Source of the DNA: Leptolyngbya sp. BL0902
GTDB taxonomy: Bacteria > Cyanobacteriota > Cyanobacteriia > Phormidesmidales > Phormidesmidaceae
Length of the DNA stretch: 64,000 nucleotides
Reading direction: 5' to 3'
NCBI RefSeq assembly: GCF_016403105.1
Contig: NZ_CP046155.1
Span: 3,811,906-3,875,905, forward strand
The translations under genes were made by a program, and so were the position numbers. The notes beneath the pieces are model-generated. The model saw only the letters and a list, made by a program, of their open reading frames with translations, did not search any database and was not told where the DNA came from. Below are positions 42,732 to 54,168 of the stretch, piece by piece; the first letter of the stretch is position 1; the number at the start of each line of letters is the position of its first letter.

Positions 42732-43538
42732 TTAGCCTTCGGCGACCTCGAAGAGAGCCCGTAACTCCCGCAGGCCATCGGCTTGGGGGTTAAACACCAG
42801 TCTACTGTGATTGGCTATCACCGTGTGAATTGGGATGATCTGCACCACCGCATTGGTATAGGCCAATCCTTCGAGCTGCGAGACCACCGCTGGCCCCCAA
42901 GGATCTTGGCAAACGGGGAGGCCCTGATTCTGTAAATGGGCTAACATCTGCTGCCTTGCGATCCCGGGCAGGAGACCATCCGCTAGGGGCGGCGTCCACC
43001 ATTGCCCCTGACCCCAGCCCCAGAGGTTGCCCGTGCTGGTCTCCAGCCAGTGACCTGCGGCGTCGGTCAAAATGGCCTCGGCGGCTCCCTGGCATTGGGC
43101 TTGGTGGAGCGCCAGCCAACTGCCCAGGTAGTTCCCGGTTTTGTGGTTGGGGATCGCTCGCTGGTAGGGTTCACCCATGGCTACCCAGGCGGTGATGCCA
43201 TGGCGCTGCTTTTGGGACAAATCGACAGGTAAGGGGCGTCCGGTAATCAACTCCCGCCCGTCGGGGAAGCAGGTGATCCGCAGGACGGGAAAGGTCTGCT
43301 GCACCCAGTTCGCTCCCTGGCGCACCCGATCCCAATCTGGTGCTGACCACTGAAAGGTTTCTATCGTACGGCGTAGGCGCTGAAGGTGATCATCCCACCC
43401 CGTGAGGGGATGATCGAGGTGGTGCTGATAAATTCGCAGGGTCGTAAAGGCGGTTGCCCCGTAGAGAAACGCAGGGTCGTTGACGGCAAGGGAAATGGTG
43501 TCCCCTTCCATGGGTTGGCCATTGAACCAGTAGACCAT
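42732..43538 (-). CDS. class IV aminotransferase (aminodeoxychorismate lyase-like)
   Basis: 268 residues of the PLP fold type IV family. The N-terminus MVYWFNGQPMEGDTISLAVN and DPAFLYGATAFTTLRIYQ are typical, the PLP lysine lies in PNHKTGNYLGSW (about 132-143), and the phosphate-binding region in LETSTGNLWGWG and GLLPGIARQQML. Size and pattern fit 4-amino-4-deoxychorismate lyase (PabC) for folate, though branched-chain or D-amino acid aminotransferases look alike. It ends 190 bp from ftsH upstream in the same direction. Confidence 0.82.
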   Translation of the reverse strand: MVYWFNGQPMEGDTISLAVNDPAFLYGATAFTTLRIYQHHLDHPLTGWDDHLQRLRRTIETFQWSAPDWDRVRQGANWVQQTFPVLRITCFPDGRELITGRPLPVDLSQKQRHGITAWVAMGEPYQRAIPNHKTGNYLGSWLALHQAQCQGAAEAILTDAAGHWLETSTGNLWGWGQGQWWTPPLADGLLPGIARQQMLAHLQNQGLPVCQDPWGPAVVSQLEGLAYTNAVVQIIPIHTVIANHSRLVFNPQADGLRELRALFEVAEG

Positions 43539-43585
43539 CGGGCGAGTTCATCTAAGGTAGCGGCTGGGGACAGAATGACCGGGGG

Positions 43586-43945
43586 TTAGCTGCCGCGATA
43601 GGTGCTGTAGGACCAGGGAGAGACCAGCAGCGGCACATGATAGTGACTGGTGGGATCGGCCACGGTGAAGCGGATGGGGATTTGATCCAAAAAGGGTGGC
43701 TCGGAGAGGGCGGCTCCGGTGGTGGCAAAGTAGGCCGCCACATCAAAGGTAATTTCGTAGGTGCCCTTCAGGAGTTCATCGCCGTCTAACAGGGGTTCGC
43801 TGGTGCGGCCATCGCTGTTGGTTTCCACGGTTTTCAGTGCCGTTTTGATGTCGGCATCATTATTGATGGCCCAGACTGTGAGCCGCAACGAAGCGGCGGG
43901 TTTACCCAGGGCTGTATCAAGGACGTGGGTGGTAAGTCGGCCCAT
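43586..43945 (-). CDS. uraH: 5-hydroxyisourate hydrolase
   Basis: 119 residues from the ATG at 43945 ([19 protein letters not shown]). Transthyretin-like enzyme of the urate pathway. Active-site residues are visible: His in TTHVLD, Arg in PIRFTVAD, His in [11 protein letters not shown] and the C-terminal tetrapeptide YRGS that marks hydrolases as opposed to transthyretin. An upstream in-frame start would add 11 residues. No other purine catabolic gene is adjacent; the aminotransferase is 47 bp further along the strand. Confidence 0.93.
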   Translation of the reverse strand: MGRLTTHVLDTALGKPAASLRLTVWAINNDADIKTALKTVETNSDGRTSEPLLDGDELLKGTYEITFDVAAYFATTGAALSEPPFLDQIPIRFTVADPTSHYHVPLLVSPWSYSTYRGS

Positions 43946-44195
43946 TGTGAAGGTGCAGGTTTCTAGTCGTACAGTCAAAGCATATAGTAAGACGCTCGCT
44001 GGAGGGCGGCTCTACGGAAAGATTTCATGCTAGGGCTGGCCTGGGTCATCGGCCACCGCTAATCCTTGGGCGTTTGGGCCATGCAGATTCGGCCAGCCCC
44101 AGGGTAAACGGTCTCATTACCCCAACGCGATGGAAATCGGGTCTATCATGCAGACAGTAGGCACCGCTTGAAGCCAATCCTAGAGTATTTCCACC

Positions 44196-44756
44196 ATGCC
44201 CCATCCCACAGGCCCCCAGGAACAGCGCCAGCCCCCTGCCTCCCGACGGCGATCCTTTCTGAAATACCTCGTCGGCGGCAGTATGGGAGCCATTGCCCTA
44301 GGGTTGCTCCGTCCCAATGACGGCTCAGCCCAGGATTTGGAACAACTGTGTTCCACCTTTCCCCACAATTCCCGCTGCCAAGACTATTTACCCGGAGTGC
44401 CCGCCCTAGATGTCGATGGCACTCCCCTAGCGGTTGATACCTGGTTGCCCTCGACGACTCCCGGCGAACCCGTAGCGGTGACGGGGATCCCCAACCAAAT
44501 CACCTACCTCGTCATCCTCGATGGGCCAAGCCTTGCCCCCTACGGCCTCAATCCCCGCTGTCCTCACCTAGGCTGCACAGTGGATTGGAACACCGATCAG
44601 CAGCGCTTTATCTGCCCCTGCCATGGATCTCAGTTTGATGGGGTTGGCCAAGTGGTGCGCGGCCCTGCCAACCAACCGCTGCCCCTAGTCACTGTGATAG
44701 AACGACAAAATCAAGTGAGGCTGGTGGCTCAAGCCCCTATTCTGGATCCTCGCTAA
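44196..44756 (+). CDS. Rieske iron-sulfur protein with Tat signal
   Basis: 186 residues. The N-terminus has a perfect twin-arginine signal, SRRRSFLKYLVGGSMGAIAL, then a spacer with two Cys (LCSTFPHNSRCQDYLPG) before the Rieske domain. The 2Fe-2S ligands are CPHLGCTVDW and ICPCHGSQFD (about residues 127-150). The domain order and length differ from the canonical cytochrome b6f PetC, in which the membrane helix is followed by a glycine-rich hinge. It is more likely a paralogue (PetC2/PetC3-like) or another periplasmic/lumenal electron carrier. No cytochrome b6f gene is near. Confidence 0.85.
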   Translation: MPHPTGPQEQRQPPASRRRSFLKYLVGGSMGAIALGLLRPNDGSAQDLEQLCSTFPHNSRCQDYLPGVPALDVDGTPLAVDTWLPSTTPGEPVAVTGIPNQITYLVILDGPSLAPYGLNPRCPHLGCTVDWNTDQQRFICPCHGSQFDGVGQVVRGPANQPLPLVTVIERQNQVRLVAQAPILDPR

Positions 44757-44943
44757 GGCGGGTTCTCGTCCAGGCGGTCAGCGGAGGAACCCAGATCAAC
44801 CCCAAATATCTCCCAGAAATATCCCCTAGGAGGATGACGTTCTAAAGGATGGCGATAATCTGGCTGCAAAGCGGTTTCCCGTCTAGTGGAACTATGGTCG
44901 ATAATAGAAAGCCCATGCCGTCATACGTTCACCCTAGCGCCCC

Positions 44944-47900
44944 ATGACTCACGCTTTCCTTGATCGCCTCCACAGCCCAGAGCGTCCCGTCCTTGTGTTT
45001 GACGGAGCCATGGGCACGAACTTGCAGGTGCAAAACCTGACGGCAGAGGATTTTGGTGGCCCAGAGTACGAAGGCTGCAATGAATACCTGGTCGCCACCA
45101 AGCCCGAAGCCGTGGCCCAAGTGCATCGCGCCTTTTTGGAGGCCGGGGCCGATGTGATTGAAACCGACACCTTCGGCGGCACCAGTATCGTGCTGGCGGA
45201 GTACGACCTGGCGGATCGGGCCTACGAACTGAACAAAACCGCTGCGGAGTTAGCCCGTCGGGTGGCGGATGAGTTTTCCACACCGGACAAGCCCCGCTTT
45301 GTCGCGGGTTCCATGGGGCCGGGGACAAAGCTGCCCACCCTGGGCCACATCGACTTCGACACCCTCAAGGATGCCTACGTGGAGCAGGCCCGTGGGCTCA
45401 TCGACGGCGGGGTAGACCTGATGCTGGTGGAAACCTGTCAGGACGTGCTGCAAATTAAAGCCGCCCTCAACGGCATCGAAGAAGCCTTTGCCCAACTGGG
45501 CAAGCGCCTGCCTTTGATGGTGTCGGTGACGATGGAGCAGCAGGGCACCATGCTGGTGGGCACCGAAATGGCGGCGGCTCTGGCGATTCTGGAACCCTAC
45601 CCCATCGACATCCTCGGCCTCAACTGCGCCACCGGGCCAGATTTGATGAAGGATCACATCAAACATTTGGCTGAACAGTCGCCCTTTGCTATTTCCTGTA
45701 TCCCCAATGCGGGACTGCCGGAAAACGTGGGAGGCCACGCGGTCTATCGCCTCACCCCGATGGAACTACGGATGTCGCTGATGCACTTTGTCGAGGACTT
45801 GGGCGTGCAGGTCATCGGCGGCTGTTGTGGCACCCGTCCTGAACACATTGCCCAACTGGCAGAATTGGCGAAGGATCTGCGGCCCAAGGAACGGCCTGTG
45901 CGGTCAATTCAAAGTGCAGAAGGCAAAGTTCAAAATTCTGATCCCCGTCCGGCGCTTAACTATGTGCCCTCAGCGGCCTCGATCTACAGCACTCAGCCCT
46001 ACGAGCAGGACAATTCTTTCCTGATTGTGGGGGAACGGCTGAATGCCAGCGGCTCGAAAAAGTGTCGGGAAATGCTGAACGCCGAGGACTGGGATGGTCT
46101 GGTGGCCCTGGCGCGGGAACAGGTCAAAGAAGGTGCCCACGTCCTCGATGTCAACGTGGACTATGTGGGCCGCGACGGCGAGCGGGATATGCACGAGCTG
46201 GTCTCTCGCCTGGTGACGAACGTCACCCTGCCGCTAATGCTGGACTCCACCGAGTGGCAAAAAATGGAGGCGGGGCTAAAGGTGGCCGGGGGCAAGTGCA
46301 TCCTCAACTCCACCAACTACGAGGACGGCGACGAGCGCTTCTTTAAGGTGCTAGAACTGGCCAAGAAGTACGGGGCCGGAATTGTGGTCGGCACCATCGA
46401 CGAAGACGGCATGGCCCGCACGGCGGAGAAGAAATTCCAAATCGCCCAACGCGCCTACCGGGACGCCCTGGAATACGGCATTCCCGCCCACGAAATTTTC
46501 TTCGATACCCTGGCCCTGCCCATTTCCACCGGGATTGAAGAAGACCGCGTCAACGGCAAAGAAACCCTCGAATCGATTCGGATGATTACCGAAAACCTGC
46601 CCGGTTGCCACATCATGCTGGGGGTATCGAACGTGTCCTTTGGCCTTAATCCCGCCGCCCGTGTCACTTTGAACTCGGTGTTCCTCCATGAGGCGATGCA
46701 GGTTGGGCTGGATGGCGCGATTGTGAGTGCCGCCAAGATTTTGCCCCTGGCCAAAATTGAGCCGGATCATCAGCAGGTCTGCCGAGATTTGATCTACGAC
46801 CGCCGCGAATTTGACGGCGACATCGTCACCTACGATCCCCTCACCAAGCTCACCACCCTGTTTGAAGGCAAGAGCCTGAAGAAAAAAGAGGCCATTGCCA
46901 AAGATCTGCCCATTGATGAACAGCTCAAGCAGCACATCATCGACGGCGAGCGCATCGGCCTAGAAGATGCCCTGGCCAAGGCCCTGGAAACCTACCCGCC
47001 GCTGGAAATCATCAACACCTTCCTGCTGGACGGCATGAAGGTGGTCGGCGAACTGTTCGGCTCTGGCCAGATGCAGTTGCCCTTTGTGCTGCAATCGGCC
47101 CAAACCATGAAAGCCGCCGTGGCCTACCTCGAACCCTTCATGGAAAAGGCCGATAGCGACGGCTCCGGCAAGGGCACCTTCATCATCGCCACGGTGAAGG
47201 GCGACGTCCACGACATCGGCAAAAACCTGGTGGACATCATCCTGTCCAACAACGGTTACAAGGTGGTTAACCTCGGCATCAAACAGCCTGTGGAAGCCAT
47301 CATCCAAGCCTACCGGGAACACCACGCCGACTGCATCGCCATGAGCGGCCTGCTGGTGAAATCCACGGCCTTCATGAAGGACAACCTAGAAACCTTCAAC
47401 CAAGAGGGCATCACCGTCCCCGTTATCCTCGGCGGCGCGGCGCTGACCCCCAAATTTGTCAACGATGACTGCCAAAAAACCTATAAGGGCAAGGTGGTCT
47501 ACGGCAAAGACGCCTTCTCCGACCTGCACTTTATGGACAAGCTCATGCCCGCCAAGGCCGAGGGTAAGTGGGATGACCTGAAGGGCTTTTTGGATGAGGA
47601 GTTGGTAGAAGGCGAGGAAGTTCAAAATTCAAAAGGCAAAGTTCAAAGTTCGGATGCGGAAACGGACTCCACCACCGCCGAGGCCCCTGTTGAGATTGAC
47701 ATCGACACTACTCGCTCCGATGCCGTCGATCCTACTATCCCCCGCCCCACGCCGCCCTTCTGGGGAACCAAGGTACTGACTCCGGCGGATATTGACCTGG
47801 AGGAAGTCTTTGACTACCTGGACTTGCAGGCGCTTTTCGTGGGCCAGTGGCAGTTCCGCAAACCCCAGGAGCAATCCCGCGAGGAATACGATGCCTTCCT

Positions 47901-48594
47901 GCAAGAAACGGTGCATCCGATTCTGGACAACTGGAAACAGCGGATTTTGGCGGAAAACCTGCTCCATCCTCAGATTGTCTACGGTTACTTCCCCTGCTTG
48001 GCGGAAGGGAATAGTCTGCACATCTACGATCCCGTTGTGGTTGAGGAAATGCAAAATGCAAAATGCAAAATGCAAGATTTCCCGGAACCCATCGCTACTT
48101 TCACCTTCCCGCGCCAAAAATCCCTGCGGCGGCTCTGCATTGCCGACTTCTTCTTGCCGAAGGAGATGGCTAAACCAGGGGAATTTGACGTGTTCCCCAT
48201 GCAGGCGGTGACGGTGGGCGAAATTGCCACGGAATTTGCCCAAAAGCTCTTCCAAGCCGACCAATACACCGACTATCTCTACTACTACGGCCTATCGGTA
48301 CAGGTGGCGGAGGCATTGGCAGAATGGTGCCACGCCCGCGTGCGACGGGAACTGGGCTTTGGCGATTTGGAACCCGAAACCCTGCGGGAAATCCTGCAAC
48401 AGCGCTACCAAGGATCTCGCTATAGCTTTGGCTATCCCGCCTGCCCCAACATGGCCGACCAGCCGATTCAACTGGACTTGCTCCAGACGGATCGCATCGG
48501 CATGACCATCGACGAAAGCGAGCAGCTCTATCCCGAGCAATCTACCACGGCGATCATCGCCTACCACCCCACGGCCAAGTACTTTAGTGCTTAG
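44944..48594 (+). CDS. metH: cobalamin-dependent methionine synthase
   Basis: 1216 residues; transfers methyl from methyltetrahydrofolate to homocysteine through B12. Order: homocysteine domain (1-325) with zinc cysteines in LNCATGP and IGGCCGTRP; pterin-binding domain (about 355-620); B12 cap and binding domain (about 640-900) with the His loop [11 protein letters not shown]; reactivation (SAM) domain (about 935-1216). Three short low-complexity runs interrupt the inter-domain or loop regions ([38 protein letters not shown]) and are coded by dispersed DNA repeats listed separately, inserted in frame. All catalytic motifs are intact. Confidence 0.96.
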   Translation: MTHAFLDRLHSPERPVLVFDGAMGTNLQVQNLTAEDFGGPEYEGCNEYLVATKPEAVAQVHRAFLEAGADVIETDTFGGTSIVLAEYDLADRAYELNKTAAELARRVADEFSTPDKPRFVAGSMGPGTKLPTLGHIDFDTLKDAYVEQARGLIDGGVDLMLVETCQDVLQIKAALNGIEEAFAQLGKRLPLMVSVTMEQQGTMLVGTEMAAALAILEPYPIDILGLNCATGPDLMKDHIKHLAEQSPFAISCIPNAGLPENVGGHAVYRLTPMELRMSLMHFVEDLGVQVIGGCCGTRPEHIAQLAELAKDLRPKERPVRSIQSAEGKVQNSDPRPALNYVPSAASIYSTQPYEQDNSFLIVGERLNASGSKKCREMLNAEDWDGLVALAREQVKEGAHVLDVNVDYVGRDGERDMHELVSRLVTNVTLPLMLDSTEWQKMEAGLKVAGGKCILNSTNYEDGDERFFKVLELAKKYGAGIVVGTIDEDGMARTAEKKFQIAQRAYRDALEYGIPAHEIFFDTLALPISTGIEEDRVNGKETLESIRMITENLPGCHIMLGVSNVSFGLNPAARVTLNSVFLHEAMQVGLDGAIVSAAKILPLAKIEPDHQQVCRDLIYDRREFDGDIVTYDPLTKLTTLFEGKSLKKKEAIAKDLPIDEQLKQHIIDGERIGLEDALAKALETYPPLEIINTFLLDGMKVVGELFGSGQMQLPFVLQSAQTMKAAVAYLEPFMEKADSDGSGKGTFIIATVKGDVHDIGKNLVDIILSNNGYKVVNLGIKQPVEAIIQAYREHHADCIAMSGLLVKSTAFMKDNLETFNQEGITVPVILGGAALTPKFVNDDCQKTYKGKVVYGKDAFSDLHFMDKLMPAKAEGKWDDLKGFLDEELVEGEEVQNSKGKVQSSDAETDSTTAEAPVEIDIDTTRSDAVDPTIPRPTPPFWGTKVLTPADIDLEEVFDYLDLQALFVGQWQFRKPQEQSREEYDAFLQETVHPILDNWKQRILAENLLHPQIVYGYFPCLAEGNSLHIYDPVVVEEMQNAKCKMQDFPEPIATFTFPRQKSLRRLCIADFFLPKEMAKPGEFDVFPMQAVTVGEIATEFAQKLFQADQYTDYLYYYGLSVQVAEALAEWCHARVRRELGFGDLEPETLREILQQRYQGSRYSFGYPACPNMADQPIQLDLLQTDRIGMTIDESEQLYPEQSTTAIIAYHPTAKYFSA
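45906..45941 (+). repeat. in-frame short repeat insertion 1 in metH
   Basis: ATTCAAAGTGCAGAAGGCAA followed by AGTTCAAAATTCTG. AT-rich, unlike the surrounding GC-rich gene, and related to repeat 2 (shared GGCAAAGTTCAAA). It lies in the linker between the homocysteine and folate domains. Confidence 0.7.
47619..47650 (+). repeat. in-frame short repeat insertion 2 in metH
   Basis: GTTCAAAATTCAAAAGGCAA then AGTTCAAAGTTC: a set of TTCAAA-type units. It codes for [11 protein letters not shown] in the linker between the B12 and reactivation domains. Confidence 0.75.
48047..48074 (+). repeat. four perfect heptamers AAATGCA in metH
   Basis: The heptamer AAATGCA is repeated four times without error (28 bp), in frame within the reactivation domain, encoding MQNAKCKMQ. 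It matches the type of short tandemly repeated repetitive (STRR) sequences described in filamentous cyanobacteria. Confidence 0.88.
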
Positions 48595-48870
48595 GGTATA
48601 GCCCCTGTGCAGTCGGGGATGCCTAGCCTGGGCAGGGGAGGTATCGGCCCCGGTGCGGAGTGAGGCGGATGCATCTTCCGGCCTCTGAGGCATCGGTCTT
48701 GGGGCGCACTGGGATGTCGCCGGCCTATCCGGCCTTGAAACTGTCCTGGTTTCGCCCACACTCTGAGAACGAAGGGGCTACGGTAGACCTACGTTTTGCC
48801 ACCGTGATCTACCCTCGTGATCTACCCTATGGCCTCCTCTCCCTCACCTATCGCTTCCCCGCTCCTCCCT

Positions 48871-49611
48871 ATGTCGTCTTCAGACAGTTCTGAATCCCAG
48901 CCGCTGTCGGTTGTTCCCTCGCCCCAGTCCCGTTGTTCGCCATGGCTCACCCCCATCGCCTACGGGCTAGGGCAATATCTGGTACTGCCCAGCTACTTTG
49001 GCCCCATCACCATCACCGGGCAGGCACACATCCCCACCCATGGCCCCGTCATTTTGGCCCCCACCCACCGCGCCCGCTGGGATTCCATTGTGCTGCCCTT
49101 GGCCGCAGGGCGTCCGGCGACGGGGCGAGATTTGCGCTTTATGGTCACGGATGATGAGGTGAAGGGGATGCAGGGCTGGTTTATTCGGCGTTTGGGCGGG
49201 TTTCCGGTGAATGTGCGTCGCCCTAGCGTGGCCAGCCTGCGCCACGGTCGCGATTTGTTGCTTAACCAAGAAATGCTCGTCATCTACCCCGAAGGCGGCA
49301 TTCGGCGCGAGGATCGGGTGCATCCCCTCAAACCCGGTCTAGCCCGCCTTGCGGTGCAGGCCGAAGCCGCCCAAGCCAACCTCAATGTTCACATCCTGCC
49401 CGTGGATATTTTCTATGGCGAAGCCTATCCCCGGTGGCGCTGCCCGGTGCAAATCCACATCGGCGCACCCCTCATGGTTCAGGCTTATCTCCAGGGTGGC
49501 ACCGCTCCCGATGCCCTCAAAACGGCGGCTCAGCAGATTACCACTGACCTAAAAAAACAGCTCGTGGCCCTGGTGGCGCAACGGCAGACTCTCGCCACAA
49601 CCGCCGATTAG
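48871..49611 (+). CDS. plsC: 1-acyl-glycerol-3-phosphate acyltransferase family protein
   Basis: 246 residues from the ATG at 48871; an ATG at 48817 would add 18 Pro/Ser-rich residues. Catalytic motif I is APTHRARWDS (H-x4-D), motif II RRLGGFPVNVRR, and motif III LVIYPEGGIRR, the classic PlsC set for transferring an acyl chain to lysophosphatidic acid. The region before motif I (YLVLPSYFGPITITGQAHIP) anchors it at the membrane. Cyanobacteria carry several PlsC homologues; this one may use another acceptor. The next gene is convergent. Confidence 0.85.
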   Translation: MSSSDSSESQPLSVVPSPQSRCSPWLTPIAYGLGQYLVLPSYFGPITITGQAHIPTHGPVILAPTHRARWDSIVLPLAAGRPATGRDLRFMVTDDEVKGMQGWFIRRLGGFPVNVRRPSVASLRHGRDLLLNQEMLVIYPEGGIRREDRVHPLKPGLARLAVQAEAAQANLNVHILPVDIFYGEAYPRWRCPVQIHIGAPLMVQAYLQGGTAPDALKTAAQQITTDLKKQLVALVAQRQTLATTAD

Positions 49612-49889
49612 TCGCCCCCTTCTCCTGGCCACAGCAAGCGCACCGCCAGCAGCCCAAAGCCCACGGCGGCCACGGCCTTCACCAAGCGTTCTGGCAAAAT
49701 CTGGGACGTGCCTTCCCCAATCACCACGCCCAAAAAGCTGGCAAGCAGCAAAGCCGCTGCTGTGCCTAGAAAAACCGCTTTGGGGTGCTTGGAACTTCCC
49801 CCTAGGGCAATGGCCGCCAGTTGGCTTTTGTCGCCTAACTCTGAGATAAACACGGCGGTGAAGCTGAGGGCAAGAAGGTTCCAGTCCAT
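49608..49889 (-). CDS. GDT1/TMEM165 (UPF0016) half-size transporter, downstream member
   Basis: 93 residues from the ATG at 49889 (MDWNLLALSFTAVFISELGDKSQL). Carries one copy of the family motif E-x-G-D-[KR]-[ST] (ELGDKSQ at about 18-24) and three membrane helices, half of the usual six-helix protein with two motifs. Members export Mn2+ or Ca2+ (Mnx in Synechocystis is a full-length form). The other half is the gene immediately upstream, so a heterodimer is expected. The last four bases overlap convergently with plsC. Confidence 0.85.
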   Translation of the reverse strand: MDWNLLALSFTAVFISELGDKSQLAAIALGGSSKHPKAVFLGTAAALLLASFLGVVIGEGTSQILPERLVKAVAAVGFGLLAVRLLWPGEGGD

Positions 49890-49953
49890 GGGGTTGGGTG
49901 AGAGGGTTGGATGGGCGACGATGGGGAAAGGGGAAATCGGCTTGGGCTTGGGA

Positions 49954-50028
49954 TGAGTCGAATAAAACTGAGTCGAATAAAATTGAGTTGAATAAAACTG
50001 AGTCGAATAAAGATAAGTCGGATAAGAC
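49954..50028. repeat. 15-bp minisatellite, five copies
   Basis: Five units of 15 bp, the first four near-identical (TGAGTCGAATAAAAC), the fifth diverged (TAAGTCGGATAAGAC). It lies in the 192-bp gap between the two half-transporter genes and has no stop-free meaning on the coding strand other than a spurious YSTQF repeat. AT-rich relative to its surroundings. Confidence 0.9.
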
Positions 50029-50081
50029 TGAGGCAAACCTTGGGGCATTGACGGTGCCCTCACAGGGGAACCAACGCCCCC

Positions 50082-50495
50082 CTACAGGTGGGTAATATCC
50101 CACAGCAGCCAGACGGTGATGCCCAGCAACAAGGCTCCGGCAGCGGTATCGAGGGCCTGGGGGGGCACCCGGCGAGCCAGCCATTGCCCCAGCAGCACCC
50201 CAATGAGGCTGGTGGCAATTAGGGCAGAACCAGCCCCCAAAAAGACAATCCAGGGGGCTTCCGCCTGGGCACTCATTAAAAGCGTCGTTACCTGGGTTTT
50301 GTCGCCCAGTTCCGCCAAAAAGATGGTGACAAAGGTGGATAAAAACACCCGCCGAAACGAAACGCGGGCCGAGGTATCTGGGGGCGAAACCGTTGACGAA
50401 GAGGGCGGCGAGGAGGGAGTCACAGCGCTAGGGCCAGAAAGAAACAGCAGCAATCCGTGGAGCCGTGAACACAGGGTTTCGGGTAAACCACGCAA
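50082..50495 (-). CDS. GDT1/TMEM165 (UPF0016) half-size transporter, upstream member
   Basis: 137 residues. After a Pro/Ser-rich N-terminus (to about residue 45) come three membrane helices with one motif copy, FLAELGDKTQVTTLLMSAQ (about 58-76). Together with the following gene this makes the complete six-helix, two-motif fold of GDT1-type cation transporters. The start may lie further in (the tail SGPSAVTPSSPP is unlikely to be conserved). A repeat of the type CCCACGGCAAC lies upstream (about 50535-50590). Confidence 0.85.
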   Translation of the reverse strand: MRGLPETLCSRLHGLLLFLSGPSAVTPSSPPSSSTVSPPDTSARVSFRRVFLSTFVTIFLAELGDKTQVTTLLMSAQAEAPWIVFLGAGSALIATSLIGVLLGQWLARRVPPQALDTAAGALLLGITVWLLWDITHL

Positions 50496-50657
50496 GTTTA
50501 TGTTTTCATTATTTCTTCATTATCTGCAACGATTGGCCCCACGGCAACCTCTGCAACGCCTGATCCTACGGCAACAGGCCCCACGGCAACTCACCGACGA
50601 CAGCGCCGCTCTCACGCCGCACAGACCAGGGTACCCTAGGCTGAGAAATCGCCCGCG

Positions 50658-51029
50658 CTACTCCGAGAGGTCGGGGTCAATCCAGCCCACGGCTTGGTTA
50701 AAGCGTTCCATTTCGGGGCTGCTTTCGCCATACTGATCTTCGATGTGCTGCTGGCAACAGTCGATGGCAAACTCATTGAGGTCGTCGGGGGCGATGCCAA
50801 ACATGGTTTCAAAGGTGTGGGGCGTCACCCGACAAAACTCTGGGCGGGTGTCGTAGATGGAACAGTTGCGGGCCTCGGCATTGTAGTGAATACACCAGCC
50901 ATCGTCCCCCACCAGGCTGAGGTATTGCTGAAGCTGATCGGGGGTGAGGTAGTCCTCTAGGTCGGGGCGCTCGCTGGGGTCGAGGAAGCAGCAGGCTCCG
51001 CATTGGGCTACGCATTGCCAGGTGGTCAT
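50658..51029 (-). CDS. YkgJ-family cysteine cluster protein
   Basis: 123 residues. The Cys pattern CVAQCGACC at the N-terminus, then GWCIHYNAEARNCSIYDTRP and FCRV (about 46-67) matches the YkgJ zinc- or iron-chelating family, and later CCQQHIE adds two more. The function of the family is unknown; metal binding is inferred. It is divergent from psb30. Confidence 0.88.
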   Translation of the reverse strand: MTTWQCVAQCGACCFLDPSERPDLEDYLTPDQLQQYLSLVGDDGWCIHYNAEARNCSIYDTRPEFCRVTPHTFETMFGIAPDDLNEFAIDCCQQHIEDQYGESSPEMERFNQAVGWIDPDLSE

Positions 51030-51192
51030 AGCAGGTTATGTCCTTGGGAGAATGGCCGAGGGTCGATGCCGAAGGGCAACACCGCCTTAGAATTTTGTTA
51101 AGTTATCTAAAATAGACGGGCCGTAAGCGGGTAAAATAAGCCACAAGCAATTTGCCGGCTTTCATTCTAGTAGGTCTGTGTTGGGAGGATCC

Positions 51193-51312
51193 ATGAGCTT
51201 TTTGAGTAGCATCAACTTCGAGCTAATTGCCCAGTTAGCCATGTTGGCCATGATTGTTATCGCTGGCCCCACCATCGTCTTTTTGCTATTTCTGCGCGGC
51301 GGCGACCTGTAA
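51193..51312 (+). CDS. psb30: photosystem II protein Psb30 (Ycf12)
   Basis: A 39-residue single-helix subunit at the edge of the photosystem II core near PsbJ/PsbE. The sequence SINFELIAQLAMLAMIVIAG, then PTIVFLLFLRGGDL, aligns well with the known Psb30 pattern (NFEVIAQLTMIAMI...GP...LLAVRRGNL). A Shine-Dalgarno GGAGG sits 4 bases before the ATG. A hairpin terminator follows about 30 bases after the stop, so it is monocistronic. Too short for automatic gene lists with a 60-codon limit. Confidence 0.9.
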   Translation: MSFLSSINFELIAQLAMLAMIVIAGPTIVFLLFLRGGDL

Positions 51313-51340
51313 GGCTTCAGGACGCCAACCAGAAAAAATG

Positions 51341-51370
51341 CGGGGGTGTCCGACGGGGCCCCCCTCTTTT
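51341..51370 (+). terminator. terminator after psb30
   Basis: GGGGG (51342-51346) pairs with CCCCC (51360-51364) around a 13-base loop, followed by TCTTTT. Positioned 29 bases after the psb30 stop, orientation plus; also close to the end of the convergent map gene. Confidence 0.7.
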
Positions 51371-51385
51371 ATGGGCTGAGCCAGT

Positions 51386-52346
51386 CTAGGCCAGCACTTT
51401 GGCCGGGGAGAGCGTCAGGACTTCTACGCCCATTTTGGTGACGGCGACGGTGTGCTCAAACTGGGCGGAGAGTTGACGATCTACGGTGAGGGCCGTCCAG
51501 CCGTCCTCCAGAATTTCGGCTTCGTGGGAGCCGATGTTGATCATGGGCTCGATGGTAAACACCATGCCGGGGCGCAGTTTTTTGCCTTTGCCGCGCACGC
51601 CATAGTGGGGCACCTGGGGAGCGGTATGGAAGATGCGATGGACGCCGTGGCCGACGAAATCGCGCACCACCGAAAAGCCCTCGGCTTCGGCATATTCCTG
51701 AATGGCAGCCCCAATGTCGCCGATGCGAGCACCGGGTTTGACCTCACGGATGCCGCGCCACATACATTCTTCGGTGACTTCCACCAGCTTGCGGACTTTG
51801 GGGGCCACATCGCCCACCAAGAAGGTGCGGGAGGTGTCGCCGTGGTAGCCATCCACAATGGGAGTGACGTCGATGTTGATGATGTCGCCATTGCGCAGGA
51901 TTTCGTCGGCGCTGGGGATGCCGTGGCAAATCACCTCATTGACGCTGGTGCAGATGGATTTTGGGAAAGGCATAACGCTACCTTCATAGCCGAGGGGGGC
52001 GCTGATGGCTCCCCGCTTTTGAGTCCAGGCTTCGGCTAGGTCGTTGAGTTCGAGGGTACTGATGCCCGGTTTGACGTAGGGGGTTAGGTAATCTAAGAGC
52101 TGTGCCGCCGTTTGGCAAGCTTTTCGCATTTTCTCCAGTTCGCGGCTGGAGAGCAGGGTGATCACATCGGGGGAGGTTTTTTGTTCTTCCACGGTCGGTT
52201 TTAGGGGATGGATAGGGACTTGGGGGATGGCAGGAATCGCCCCTGGGACAGCCGGGGCAACGGGTTCTATGGTAAAGAAAAATTCGCCCGTTCGGGGTAG
52301 GGACGGGCTCGGTTGCCGAACTCCAACCCCGACAGCGCCGCTTGGG

Positions 52347-52375
<29 letters not shown>
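51386..52375 (-). CDS. map: methionine aminopeptidase (copy 2)
   Basis: 329 residues at most; the core starts near VITLLSSRELEKMRKACQTA (about residue 70) and the preceding Pro-rich stretch may be non-coding, as the first ATG overlaps the end of purF by 29 bp. Type I fold with ligands Asp in IINIDVTPIVDGYHGD, His in VGHGVHRIFHTAP, Glu in VFTIEPMI and QFEHTVAV. Compared with copy 1, the pattern VNEVICHGIPS and the GKKLRPG loop are different, so it is an older paralogue rather than a recent duplicate. Confidence 0.9.
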
Positions 52376-53867
<1,492 letters not shown>

Positions 53868-54168
53868 TGCAATGGTGGGGTAAGGGATCGGCGGGAGGGG
53901 CAACGGTGATAATCCTGTCTTGGGGGAGGGACAGGCCGGGGCAGCGGCAGGACGCGGAAATGGCAGCACAAAGAACCTGCTGATCAACCGGGGGAAAGGT
54001 CAATCAGGAGCTAATGTCACCCAGGTCGCCACTGGGGAATATTTCATCCGTGGCGCACAGGGTTAAGGGAGGTTTAATCATCCATCCTCGCCCGATCTTA
54101 TCAAATCATAGGAACGGCTGGCCCTAGGTTGATCTAGGGCAGCCATTGAACGCCTACCAGAATAGGCC
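53868..54168. other. intergenic region between crtI and purF
   Basis: About 300 bp with no gene. Contains the open reading upstream of the purF ATG, which I regard as untranslated. I see no clear terminator for crtI; both neighbours are on the minus strand and purF needs its own promoter here, which I cannot pick out. Confidence 0.5.

Noticed and set aside
49954-50028. Minisatellite as a CRISPR
   Set aside because: Repeats are contiguous 15-mers with no spacers.
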